Translations under genes and position numbers: made by a program
Assembly: GCA_021234155.1 (NCBI GenBank)
Contig: JAJEKV010000033.1
Coordinates: forward strand, 3,513,454-3,577,453
Length of the DNA stretch: 64,000 nt
Direction of reading: 5' to 3'
From: Isoetes taiwanensis
Taxonomy: Eukaryota; Streptophyta; Lycopodiopsida; Isoetales; Isoetaceae
Part shown: positions 33,411 through 45,700 of the stretch, piece after piece
Numbering within the stretch: the first letter of the stretch is position 1
Layout of the letters: each line of letters opens with the position of its first letter
Notes under the pieces: model-generated
Databases searched by the model: none
What the model was told of the DNA's origin: nothing
Seen by the model: the letters and a program-made list of their open reading frames with translations, nothing else

Positions 33411-35435
33411 AAATCGGGCGTACATAAAACCATCGAGTCCAAGAGGTTTCGTAAAAATCGAAATTTTCATGTGAAATAAACAAAAATGAAGCATACTTAC
33501 ATCAATGATGGTCTTGGCTTGAAGGCTCACCTTCTTTTCTCGTAAAGCGAAGGCGATTTGAATGCAGCTTGAGGATGTTGCTGCCATTCATAGGGATTAG
33601 AGTGTGGCCTAGATTCTCCAAACTTCCCGAACTATAAGAACTTGTTGTTATGTGGAATGCAGGCCCGCATTCACGACGGCGTGACAAAAAGGTTCTCTCT
33701 GACGCCGAATGCTCTCGGTGTTTGAGGAAAGCCAAGAACAAAGATTTTTTTGGCCACATAACAAAGATTTTTTGGCCAAGAAAAGAGATTTTTTGACTTA
33801 ATGCTATGTTGCAGCTTCCGACGATGGCACAACTATGGCACAGCAGTGGCGATAAGTTTTTTGCGTTGGGGTCATCCTCCGTTACAGCTTAGTGCAGCGA
33901 TGGGTATGAATGAGCCGTGGTAGGTAAATCGGGTGCAACATGTCATGTCGTAATGATGTAGCCGTTTTCAATTTTCCTAGATCACATGGTATATTAAATA
34001 AGAACAAACATCCGATTCCAAATAAACATCCAAGATTCAAATTCCGGGACGCCGAACAACTTTGGTGGGAGCTTCTTGCCCTCAACAAGAACTAATGCGA
34101 GAGGAAAGATCATTCTCGAGAGGGAAAGATTTTTTCCTATTTCATGTATGAAAAAATATCTCATTCAGAACATTTTGAAAGATTCACATTCTTGTTTCTT
34201 ATCCAATGAACGCCGCCATGTGGCAACCATTCTAATCGAATGATAATCGCTAAGCATTCTTGCCGTGACATGTTGCAGCCCGCGGATCTATGTTACGTGA
34301 AACTAGAAGCCATGGCTGAAAAGCCATCGTCGAAATAACTCGCCGCAAGCCATAGTCAAGAACTTCGCTGAAAGCCATAGCTGAACCATGAAGCTCAAAA
34401 CCCCGATGCATCCGCCGGATCATCTACGCTTGGGGCTTTTCTTGACGCTGTAGAATGGAAGAGCTCGGCAATTCTCGTATATCAGAGAAACCGCTACTAC
34501 CAAGAACCGGTCGCCGCTTAGCATAGGAATCTCATGGGTTTCGGGTCGGCGGCAAAGCCGCCTTCCCTAGCACAGAATCCTCGAGCCTTCCATTCCACAT
34601 AACAAGTCCATCGCGTAAATGTCGACGGGCATGTTATAGCCACTTTAGCCTTAAATGGCAAAAATCTGCTAGGTCCAAAAACGCCGCGGTTTTTTTTAAA
34701 GGTTATAACATATCAAAGACACGGAGCTACTATGGATATGCCCGTGGTTATGACATGATGGCATCCAATATATACTACGGCCCATAATAATGGGGCAACT
34801 AAAAACACAACATATGCCTTTTAAGAAAAACGTTAAAACAAGAAAATTTATTATTGTGGAATCTCGCCTTAGCCCGTGGAGAATGACACCATGCACAAGA
34901 TTCGATCCACAAAGATTTATAAGCCGAAAACCCGCTCTCAAAATCCCCCTGTTTCGCCTTCACGGCTGCAAAACTCTAAGCTTGAGCTGCTCAAAAGATC
35001 GAGATTTCATCGAGCCAAGCTTCTCGCCTCAGCTTTTCTTATTTTCCGCTTTCAGCTTTGGTATATTAGCTCCGGTAGGTCTCACGCACCGCCGGGCTTA
35101 CTAATGACCTTTTCAGTTTTTGGCTATGGTTATGCCGCCGTAAGCTTTGTGTTTGTGGGCATTCAATCGTGGTATTTATCAACCACCGCCATGTTTGAAC
35201 CAAAAAATATACACGAGGTTTTGTGGACTTAACTAATTTTTAGTGAGTGTCATGTTAAAACCACATTGAGAGAAAAAATACACGGAGTTTTTTTTATTTC
35301 ATGCTGGTTCAAACATGACAGTGGTTGATTTGGTGGGCATTTTGCAGCTTTCCTCATTTTAGAACCGATCAATCCTTTCTTCATGTGGGCTCCTCCCACC
35401 GCTGACCCTTTTCCACGAGGTAATCTGGCTTCATG
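33200..35435 (+). repeat. Copy D1 of the block upstream of callose synthase
   Basis: Matches 53735-55757 (D3, upstream of the callose synthase gene) in order and orientation, with small gaps. Examples are 33450-33660 against 53930-54140 and 34290-34640 against 54800-55140. It carries one extra 169-bp MITE (35164-35332). At 35430 it switches abruptly to copy C of the A/B segment. Confidence 0.9.
35164..35332. mobile_element. hAT-like MITE with 8-9 bp target duplication
   Basis: The 169-bp insertion is flanked by GTGGGCATT at 35155-35163 and 35333-35341. The two sister copies (38885 and 55659) have a single GTGGGCATT and no insertion. Subterminal inverted repeats TCAACCACCGCCATGTTTG and its complement on the right side are visible. 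Target length and size fit a hAT-type MITE; no transposase. Confidence 0.85.
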
Positions 35436-36320
35436 GAATCAAGGGCATGGTAGCCATCCTAGTATACATATTTCAAGTCAGATTGCAAGAAAGTGTCAAG
35501 AAATTACACAGATTGAAGCTTCAAATCGCCTAGATCCATAACAACATGTGGATCCTAATAAAAAACCTCGCAAAAACAAGTTGTCAGATCTCTGCTTTTT
35601 ACGGACCACACCCGACCAAATGAAGTAAGTTTACTTACCATACTTTTGTGGATTCTGAGAAGCATCCAACATGATCCCATATATGCCCGAATATATTAGG
35701 TTTAGGTCTATGAGCAGTTTCTCTATGCTTTGTATTAATTTGAAATTCATGTTTTGAACATCTTGGTCATCTTGCTTTAATGTATTGATGCATTCTAGAC
35801 TTCCTTTACCATGATGTGCTATTTGTGCTGGAAAGCATCTATTGGTGGACAAGAACACACTGAAATCCTTCTTGCACCAATCGCCATATAGTCCCCTCAG
35901 ACATGAACATAGTTGTTTCACACGCCTCATTCTTTATTTTTACAATGATTTATGAGCTGAATAATTAAAAGCCTGCATTTACCCAATCGCATTCTCATAG
36001 AAGTTTTATTCAAAGGACGGAAATTGATCTGGTGTGTATTGCCTTCGTAAGGTTTTATTGTGGTAATAGTTCTGAGTTTAGTCATCAGACCCAGTACAAA
36101 AAAGAAATAGGGCATTTGATATGATGCCTCGTGTATTAGCAAAGCCAACAATTTGGACTATCATCTCACGATAAAATTTGAACCAATCGCGAATCGCTTT
36201 GTGAGATAATGCAAAGTTTAAATTGTTGGAAACATATGTAATGGCTAACAAGATTATAAATCCAAACGCTTTTAAGAACCATATGGTTTTCTCGATATCT
36301 AAAAAACAGCTTTTTAAAGG
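35430..36320 (+). repeat. Copy C of the A/B segment, without the LINE
   Basis: 35430-36200 matches 28008-28787, and 36201-36320 matches 29934-30046, so copy C preserves the empty site of the LINE insertion. After about 36330 homology to copy B stops. It resumes at 37640-37920, which matches 30814-31090. Confidence 0.9.
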
Positions 36321-36329
36321 GGAAAAACA

Positions 36330-37640
36330 TCATATGGGATGTCTCAAATGAAGTATGCAAAGATGATCAAATTATAGATATAACTAGGAATATAATCTAA
36401 GGTGTTAAATAAGACTCTAGATGATGTAATGTATTAGGTTTCCAAAATGTTGTTTGGGGAGCGGTTACCTAAGATTTTGGATGGTTTTTGGATGTAGTCG
36501 ATGGGAAATTGGTATAAAGCCGACGCCGCGAAATAGGTTTTAGGATTGCAAAGGGTCGACCGGGTTAGGTCCGAAAGTTGTAGTTTTAGAGGGGCAAAGG
36601 TGTCGATGGCTTCGCTGCTCACGTGGAGCCGGAGGCGATGGCGAGGGCGGCCGAGGGTAGGCGCAGGCGTGGGCGATGGAGCCGCGTGATTACATGGCAT
36701 GATTCGCGTTTTTCCGATTTCGAGGGTGTGTCCGTAGTCTTGGGGGTTTGCAAGCATGGTAGATGCAAAATGAGGTTTTTGGAAGCAAGCGAAACTGGAG
36801 CCGTGCTATGGCATGAGTGGTTCTTCTTGTTGTGGAGGGGAGATTTTGATTTTTTTCTTCGCCATAGGCAAAAGCATCTTCGAAGTTGTATTTCGCTTCA
36901 ACAGTGTGGCAAAGGAGAGTTCCCCGCATATGACCTCTTCAATCCGCTTTGTTTGCCATGATTAATCCCCTTTTTGTAAGCCCTCTTCAAATGTGGGTGT
37001 TTCATTTTGAGGTTTTCTCGAACTCCGCTTTTGGGCAGGGGTTCAACTCCCCGGCTTCGCTATGTTCTTTGTTTCTCTCGTTGTTGTGGGCGCATGATGA
37101 CACTCCAGCGCAAGGGAATCTCACTTATCGGGTGCAATGACCGGGCTGTATCTTGTGGAGATTGTGAGGTGGGTCATGCATGCTTGCATGTATGTAATGA
37201 TTGACCTTATGGGAATACTTGTTCCTCAACCTTTGGGTGACGTGGAAATGGGGATTTGACCCCATCTTAATTTGTGATGGACGGTTGTGGTTATTGGGTT
37301 TTGGATATGCTTGGGAATATGCCTTTTTTGAATGGACAGGATTGAGCGATTATAGGATTGATCGACACGCCTCTTACGCTTTCTTTTGCCAAAGATTATT
37401 AAGGTAAACAGATTCGAGGATGCAAAGTTGATGCCACAGGATGATTGTATGCCAAAGAGGATGGTATTTCCATTCAAGAGGCTGCATTTAGAAAATAAAG
37501 GATTTCAGTACTCACCAATAAGGCAACCTTTCAAGCATCTGGAATTTATAAAATCAAGGAGAAGTCTTCCATTGAAAAAAAACGTCCCGCTGGCTCCTCC
37601 AACAAAAATCTCTCCAGATGGAAAGAAGTTTGCATTGGCT
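36330..37640. other. Unassigned stretch inserted between C homologies
   Basis: This 1.3 kb replaces about 0.75 kb of copy B. It is GC-rich at 36590-36720. ATG at 36605 opens MASLLTWSRRRWRGRPR, which stops after fewer than 30 codons. An 89-codon plus frame at 37386-37655 and its +1 frame (KIKEKSSIEKKRPAGSSNK) look somewhat coding-like but match no family that I know. Confidence 0.4.
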
Positions 37641-37920
37641 CTTATTTGTAGATAGGTGTTCACTCCAACAACTACCGCGGGAGTCTCTTCCGAATTAGAT
37701 TTTCTTCTGATCGACTTCGCAATAGTTAACAAATTTCGTGGATAATCATAATTTTAGTGTGACTACAGCAAATTGCCTCATCAGACTTTCTAGCGACCTA
37801 ATTGTCATATGTTATCATAAGCGAGACAATTTAAGTTTAGCTGGTGCAATTGTTGACGGTTGTACGATTCTAACCTATGATCACTAAAGGTTGCACTTCA
37901 TGTCATCTTAAACTATATTC
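37640..37920 (+). repeat. Continuation of copy C (matches 30814-31090)
   Basis: Long shared runs include GACTTTCTAGCGACCTAATT and TTTAGCTGGTGCAATTGTTG. The segment joins the D2 block at about 37967. Confidence 0.88.
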
Positions 37921-37966
37921 TTATTCGTTGTCATCTTATAGTCATCTTGTAATCATCTTATCAACT

Positions 37967-38937
37967 AAGGCGAGAGGGAAAGATCATTCCTGATCGTGGA
38001 ACATTTTTTCCTACAATCTGAGCCTTCATGTATGATAAAATATCTCATTCAAATTCAATATTGCAAGGGTTGCTGCTATCAAAGAAAGTGGATTCACATT
38101 CTTGTTTCTTATCCAATGAACGGCCGCCATGTGGCAACCATTCTAATCAGGAATGATAATCGCTAAGCATTCTTGCTGTGACCTGTTGCAGCCCGTGATC
38201 TATGTTACGTAAAACTAGAAGCCATGGCTGAAAGCCATCGTCGAATAACTCGGGCCGCAGCCATAGTCAAGAACTCGCTGAAAGCCATAGCCGAATCATG
38301 AAGCTCAAAACCCGATGCATCCGCCGGATCATCTACGCTTGTTATAGCCAAATTTTAGCCTTAAATGGCAAAAAATTTGCTAAGTCCAAAAACGCCTCGT
38401 AATTTTTTTTGGCGGCTATAACATATCAAAGACACAGATATACTATGGATATGCCCGTGGCTATAACATGACGCATCCAATATACACCGAGCTCCATAAC
38501 AAGGGGGCAACTAAAAACACAACATATGCTTTGTTGAAAATTATTCCTTTTAAGAAAACGTTAAAACAAGAAAATTTATTATTGTGGAATCTCGCCTTAG
38601 CCTTTGGAGAATGACACCATGCACAAAGATTCGACCACAAGACGAAGCCGTAACCCCGCTTCTCAAAATCCCCTCGCTTGCCTTCATGGCTGCAAAACTC
38701 TAAGCTTGAGCTGCTCAAAAAGCTCGCGATTTCATCGAGCCAAGCTTCTCGCCTCGCTTTTTCTTATTTTCCGCTTTCAGTTTGGTATATTAGCTCCTGT
38801 AGGTCCGGCCGCCACGCCGCCTTTACTTTTAATGACCTTTTCGCTTTTTTGGCTATGGTTATGCCGCCATAAGCTTTTGTGTTTGTGGGCATTCTCGCAG
38901 CCTTCCTCATTTTAGAATCGATCAATCCTTTCTTCAT
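37967..38937 (+). repeat. Copy D2 of the block upstream of callose synthase
   Basis: Matches 54575-55712 in the same orientation. About 200 bp present in D1 and D3 (34434-34634 in D1) is missing at 38340. At its right end it passes directly into callose synthase intron 2, skipping exons 1 and 2. Confidence 0.9.
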
Positions 38938-39307
38938 GCAAAAGAATGTTATAAAAGAGGCCAGTAAAAGGCATCCGGCCGCAAAATATACGATGGCAAA
39001 AAATTTGTGCTTGAACCAACATGACAAACCTCATGGGGATTTAATATTGTTGATTTGTCGCCTTAATAATCTCAAATTAGGTAGTTTAATTAGGCGTATT
39101 AGTATTGTTCACTAGGATTGTGATGCTTGGCACAATGGCAATTGTCATCAAGTTTGAAATGTACACTTATTAGTCCCGTCCCTCAAGGGGATCGATTCCT
39201 AACATTGATCGCATCGATGATGAACCCTCAAAAAGAGCCGTAAAAAAGAAGACCGATGCCCGTGAAATTCAAAGCTTTTATCGTAAATATTATGATGATT
39301 ATGTCAA
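38938..39307 (+). pseudogene. Detached callose synthase fragment (intron 2 plus exon 3)
   Basis: Matches 57529-57895 of the callose synthase gene. The first 275 bp correspond to the 3' part of intron 2, and the last 90 or so to exon 3, with recognisable [10 protein letters not shown] and KYYDDYVK residues. It ends inside exon 3 at the codons for VKR and then enters A-rich CCGTTT-type sequence. All three CAG triplets of the exon segment read as CG or CGT here, giving a stop, while nearly every other base is unchanged. The left junction is with the D2 upstream block (compare 55712 with 57529) and shares ATG at the breakpoint. It cannot encode a product. Confidence 0.92.
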
Positions 39308-42020
39308 GCGTAAAAAAAAACCGTTTACCAATAAAAAAAAAAATCCGTTTAACAATGTTGTTAAAAAACCCGTTTTTTATTTTTAAAGTACCTCTATAAA
39401 AATCCTCACGTTTTTAAAGGATTTTTATGATTTGGTATGGCCAAAAATAAGAAATAAAAAAAAGCACATTCTTTGCGCTGGTTTATTGGACATGTTTGCT
39501 ACTGTTAAACTGCACATTTTTGCTACAAGTTGCAAGACTTAGCATGCCAACAAGTAAATCAGAAGCTTATGCTGCTATTAGAAACTATTAAGTTCAAGTA
39601 CAAAGATATCATAGTAGTTTTGCCATGCACCTCTTAAGAAAGTTGAGAAAAACATTATTAAAGAGGTTAAGAAATTTAAGAATATCATATATAAAGATAA
39701 ACATGTTCAAGAATATCATATATTTGATAAAAAAAACCACAAATTAAGGATTTTAAAGATTTTTAAGGATTTTCAATGAATTTAAAGATCTTAAAGATTT
39801 TTAACGTATTTTATATGAGTTACTTTTTTAAAGATTTTTTCCAATTTTTTTTTAAAATTCAAAAAATCTAAAAAAAAAAAACGTTTTTTAAACGTATGGA
39901 TTTTGACGTACTTAATAACATTGATTTGCATCATGCTTCAGAACCTTCGCCATCAAGATAAACAAACCACCTCTTTTTCAACTCTTATTTTTTTCTCCTG
40001 ATGTAGCTCTGCTTTCATCCTTTATAGGTCCCCGCATGATTTCTTAATATTTAATAAAACATGTTCATCTTTTGAGTCAAGGACGTGTAGAGAATCCATA
40101 TATTGGATCTACCCATTAGAGTTCCTAGAAATTAAAATGGATGAAACAGCACCAATAAGTTTTTATTGTAGTAACTAGAACGTGTGCTCATGATGCCGAG
40201 CATTAATCATGGATGTGTGGAATGGGTAAATGAAATTTTAATTGTGTTTGTGTCCATAGATGTAATGCGTTGCTGGGCTAATCTCCTGACATGTGTTTTT
40301 ACTCGGTCTTTAACGTCTATATGTGCAACTTCAACAACAGCACATGTTGTTATTGGCAAGAATAGACATTACTTGCTTTTATAATCATTTTTGCTATTGA
40401 AATTGTCTAATGACAGTTTTATCAATGTATTAACTTTGTGTTTATGGATTTCAGAAGAGAAAACAATGCTTTATAACGAACATGAGAGGCAATTAAATAT
40501 ACCTTTAAAGACGAAAATTTGGAAAGACAGATCCAAAACTTATGCTCAAAATGTCACCCTTAGTGGTTAAGTACATAAAAAAAAAATAGGTAAAACATCT
40601 CGAAGTTGATGCTCCTTGGGCACCCGCCACGAAAGGTAGCTAAAAATCGATGGATAGTCGATATGTGAAAATCCCATTGAGTGGTGACCTATGTCTAAAG
40701 ATGGAAAATGGATAGGCTCGCAGGCCCCGACTTGTGGGGTCAAAAGTTATATTGAAAACGGAACTAGCAGCGCTTTTTTCTTGGTGATGCATATTAGTTT
40801 GTTGTTGAAAATTTGACGCATATTAGTAATCCATGATGCTCATTCTTTATTGCACTGAGCCAATACGATGAGCATTTAATCTGAATTGCACGAATATCCA
40901 TTTCCCAATGCTTGCATTAATCATGTTCTCGTATGTCAACATTAGGTTTACTTCCTCTTCATACCAAGCTTAGAACCACTTTCTACAACGTTAGGCAATT
41001 TTATCGCAAGAACGGCCAAATCTAACACATCATCTCTATCACAAACATGGGCCAATGCTCAATATCTAGGATTGCCCATTCACCAAGCCTCTCTATGTCT
41101 ATTTTGTTTTATAGAAACCCTACATTCAAGGTGGTCATGAAATGGTGAATAACAAATGAGAGTAATAATTCATTAGGAAAAAAGAAGTTGGAAGAAGACA
41201 CTTTTAAGTAAGACGCCTGTAAATTTGAGAATCTAAACTTACACTTTGGTTATTCTAAAAGTTTTTTGGTAGTTTCTCTAAGCATTATAATTTGCACACT
41301 TCTCCCAAAATAGATGCTTGAATGTTTCACCACCGCATCAAAAAAAAAAAAAAGATGATTAATTGTTTTGGCAATTGCGTACTTGTGTTACCTCATTTAC
41401 GTCCTTTAGGTTGACCAAATCCATATATGCTCATGTGCATGTCATAATGTGCACTTTTCATAGAATTTCCAAATGTGATATGAAGATTGAATTAAAGATT
41501 GAAGCAAAGAAAAATGCATCTTTCAATATGACATGCTACAACAAAGAAGAAGAAGAAGAAGAAAAATACATCTTTCAAAATTATAGCGAGGGAACATATG
41601 GAAGAACCATACAACCAAAGCATGGATTTTGGTTGTCTATTTGACTTTTATCTCACCCGACCTAGTAACCGCAATTATCTTATCTATAGTTATCTTATCT
41701 CAATCCCCGACATGTCCAAATTTTGTTTCCAACATGCAAGAAAAGCATGTTGCAATCATGAGTTGGATGCATGAAACCATGAGTTGGATGTGTAAAGACC
41801 CTTCAAAAACGTAGTCGGGTCAGAGACCGCACAAAGTGCACTAAGAAAAGTCACTATGAAGAGTAGATTGCAATTATGAAGAATACATTGCAAAGGAGAA
41901 TTTCAACAACCCGATATTATTATTGACAACCCGCTTTTTTTAACATTTCTCCAAAATTTAAAATGCGTAAGTTTAGAGAGAATTAAAAAGTAGGAAATTT
42001 TATTGGAACCATCCCACACT
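39308..42020. other. Unassigned AT-rich stretch
   Basis: 39310-39480 and 39720-39900 are A/T-rich with repeated AAAGATTTTTA and CCGTTT words. The remainder shows no gene or repeat end that I recognise. A (GAA)n run lies at about 41542-41563. Confidence 0.5.
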
Positions 42021-42103
42021 TGCCTTTTCCTCCATTCTAGTTCTTTCTAATTTTTATGGCTAGATTGTTGAGCTCCTAATTTCATCAAAAATATTATTCA
42101 ACA

Positions 42104-42671
42104 TATTAGAAAAGCAAGAAGCTTTGTTGAACCATCCCACACTCGTGAGACGAAGTGACTCTATTGCTACGTATGAGGCAAGATGCTTTTTTACCCAAGT
42201 GATGCACATCCAAGCACATGGTATTGTCTCCGCCCATTGGGTTGGAGCAAGGCGGCCCGACCGCCCTCGGCCACCTCCCCGGTCCGCCAAGATGTTTCTT
42301 CTGCTGCACATCTTGGCGACATGGCAACCATCCGAAAGGAACCACCTTCTCTCGCCCGTGAAGACCTGACCCCAAAGACACCAGAGACGGAAAAGAAGAA
42401 TTATGTCGCAGGCGCGAGGCTCACCGGCAGCAGGCGGGCTATTTATAGGGAGGTCAAGCCATCATTCTGATCAATGGCCATCCTGACCCATGGGCATTTA
42501 TCAGATAGCCATGTACTCTAGTTTCGCTTTTTGGTTTACTTTCAAGTTTGTTAATATTTGTGATTTGTTGTGGGGGCAGCCCCCGAGCTTTGTGAGGGCT
42601 CATGCCCTCTTCTTTCTGTTTCGTCCCATAACCCGATTGGGTTCCCGTGGACGCTAAAAGATTTATCTTAT
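42104..42671 (+). mobile_element. LINE 3' end, plus strand, with flanking direct repeats
   Basis: The right end reads CCCGTGGACGCTAAAAG followed by ATTTATCTTATC, the same terminus as the minus-strand LINE ends at 9446 and 20077, with a different simple tail. Imperfect direct repeats of about 70-80 bp flank it (42025-42103 and 42671-42739, sharing CATTCTAGTTCTTT and TTTCATCAAAAATA). Frames inside (42124-42470) are not recognisable RT. The left boundary is approximate. Confidence 0.6.
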
Positions 42672-42745
42672 CTTTTCCATTCTAGTTCTTTATAGTCGAT
42701 CGCTATACTTTTTTGTTTCATCAAAAATAATATTCAGCAGCGCTA

Positions 42746-45700
42746 GATTTACCCAAGGGTGGCTCAAAACAAAGAAAGGTACTAATAAAGGCCATGTTTC
42801 TCGACCCCCATGTCGGAGCTGCCCCATCCGCTTATTTAAATCACCGATGCAACCTGTTAAGACCACCTACTTATCTAAATCATTCGATGCCATGTCTCCA
42901 GATCAACATACAAACAAAGGTCCAAATTGTCGCCCAACTTGTAAAGCCTTCTCGATTTGGTAGCTTGAAAATATTGAAGAGCATATTTGGTCGCTATCTA
43001 ATGGATGCCGATAAACTTTGGGCAACAAATTTGTTGTAACATCCGCCAGCCCAAACTATCTATCCCAAATACTTTATCAAGACCAAAAAAGCTTGTTAGT
43101 TCAATGTCCCAAAGATCAATTTAATTATGGACCAAAGATACAAAATTCATGTTAATTCAGCCTACAATAATATTCGAGATGTATACTAAACCATGAACCG
43201 CATGGATAATGAAAACCATAAATATACTCGCGATATGAACTGAAAGCAAAAGATTTTAGTAATTACATCTATGAAGAGGCTTCAATCCAAAAACTTATGC
43301 TCAAGATCGAGATTTGAGCAAACGCTACACGATGCATTATAATATAATAAGCCCACTTACATTAAATCACTCTATGGCAAACATATCTATTGAATGCAAT
43401 GTCTACAAATAAAACAAAATGGGGTCATTCTATGGTGCATTTGCCAAACTTCCAGATGCAGTTATTGGATGTAGTGCGTTAAGTGTAGATGAATGTAGCA
43501 ACAACTACCTGAATGCAACCGACAACATTTACCATGCTCTTGATTAGGAGTAGAGTCGCATGGTATCATGAAGTATGGACCATCAGGCATAACATATTTC
43601 TCCATATTGACAGTTTTTGGAAGCAACACAAGACTTTTTGCAGCCCCTTTGAGCATGGCAGATTTGATTGTATTAGGACTTGGTTTCCTATAGGAACATT
43701 CACGTCAGCTAACAATGATAAGATCTATATTGTAATGATATAAAGCAAAGGGAATATAGTGACAAACAACAAAGGGATTGCTTCAAGAATAACCTTAATG
43801 TATAATCGCGACCATTGCGCTTGCTAGGAGAGCTTGTTGTGACCTCGAGATGCATCTATTGAATGAGATGCATCTATTGAACTTACATCTACGATCTGCT
43901 TCAAACCATCCATATATTCAGATGGCTAATCCTGCACAGAATCCTACAAAAGGGGTTTCAGAGCATTTCAACACAGGCTCATATATTCTGATGTTCATTG
44001 CACATCTAAATGCATCTACAAAATTGAACATCTACAGGCCGTTGGATTTGAAGCTTGTTTTGCATTCACAGCATCGCATTATTGAGGCCCGCCCTATTTC
44101 CCTGTAGGCTATGGTACAGGTATACAGATGGGTCTAATTGGGAAAGCTTCTCTAGTGTATATGAAGTTTGACCAAAAAGAGAGGAGCCAAGCTTCAGAAA
44201 AAAAGTTACAGTGCAAGACTTATTGCAAAGTCAAGCTAAGCTATGCTCTTTGGACATGTGTGCCATATGTAGCCACCTTTACCATAGTAATCGCAACCCA
44301 CTTTGAAAATGCAATTACTTTGCTCAAGAATCTAAGCCTTAAGTAAGAACATATATAGACATGAGGACAATAAAGTACTTAAAAAGAATTAACTCATCTT
44401 ACAATGAACTCAATGTTGTTTTTAATATTGCCGCAGATTAGCCCTTCCATTTTTATAATGGATGCTACTAAGGTAGGAACCCGCAGCAAAAACAAATACT
44501 TAGTATGTGATCATGCCCAAATGCTCTAACAAAAATATCATTTTGCATGAAAGAAAAAAAAAAAATCCTGAAGGGGCATAAAGGATGAAACGTAAAGATG
44601 TCTTTGTAAGCATGTGTCTAGTTCTCGCTGCTCAAAAAATAAATGTCGCTTGTAACATCCATTACCTTGAAAAGCCCTTAACCGCGGCTTTGGCGAATCG
44701 AAATTTTGAAATACATACCATGTTCACTCCGAGCTTCCTAAAACTTATTCTTCATGAAGCCCGGATCTATAACTCCCCCGACGAATGGGGAACCAAGCCA
44801 AGTGATTCCTACTGCAGGGCTTTGTAATAATTTGGTCAAGGAGAAGTAAGGCTGAAATCTAAAGTATAACAGCCTTCCATGAAACAAAGAACTAAAGGAA
44901 ACACTTTGCTACACAAAACGGATGACATTGTATGTGTAAGGAAGTTAGTCCAATCCAAGAAGCAACTATGCGTAAAAAGGCATACAATATATATAACGCC
45001 AAGGGAGCACAATTGAGCCATATTAAATTCTCAGAAAAGCAAGAAATACGCCCCTCAAACATGGAAAGGACAATCGGGGGTTGTACTTAAAGAACCAACT
45101 CCACTCTAAAATAAAGTAAATTATGCCAAGAGAAACATCCTTATGGGCACAAAAATTTTAACATCACTTTCTAGCGTAAAAGGATTCCGTATAATAAGAT
45201 TAAAAATGAAAGATTTTCGATGCATTATCTCTATGCATCTCTTTATCTCACGTGAAATAAAAAGGTTGATAATCCAAATCCATGTTTGCATACCTCATTC
45301 CTAAAAACACCGCTTTTGAATGTCTTTTGTATGCTCGCTCAGAAAAATGCTAGTTTAAAGCAATCGCCGACTTGAACCGATAACCTTATCTCGCACATAA
45401 ACTCTTCCTTTAAAGAAATCCATTTCGAAATTGCCAAATCCACCCATGTGCTCGCACTCTCTAGGCGATTTCATCCTAAATCTAAATGAAATGACGATTA
45501 GGAGAGCATGCCATATATATGGCTTCGGGGATACCAAGGCCGCCATGTATATCGTGACGATGTCACTGCACTTCTCGAGGAGGACCGCTGTGGGATCCTC
45601 CGCCATTTCAAAAGCCCAGATATCATTGGGCGGTGGAGGATGCCAAAATGGCTCGGATATGCTCCTCGGAGATTATGAGCAAGAAAAATGGTTCGTCTCC

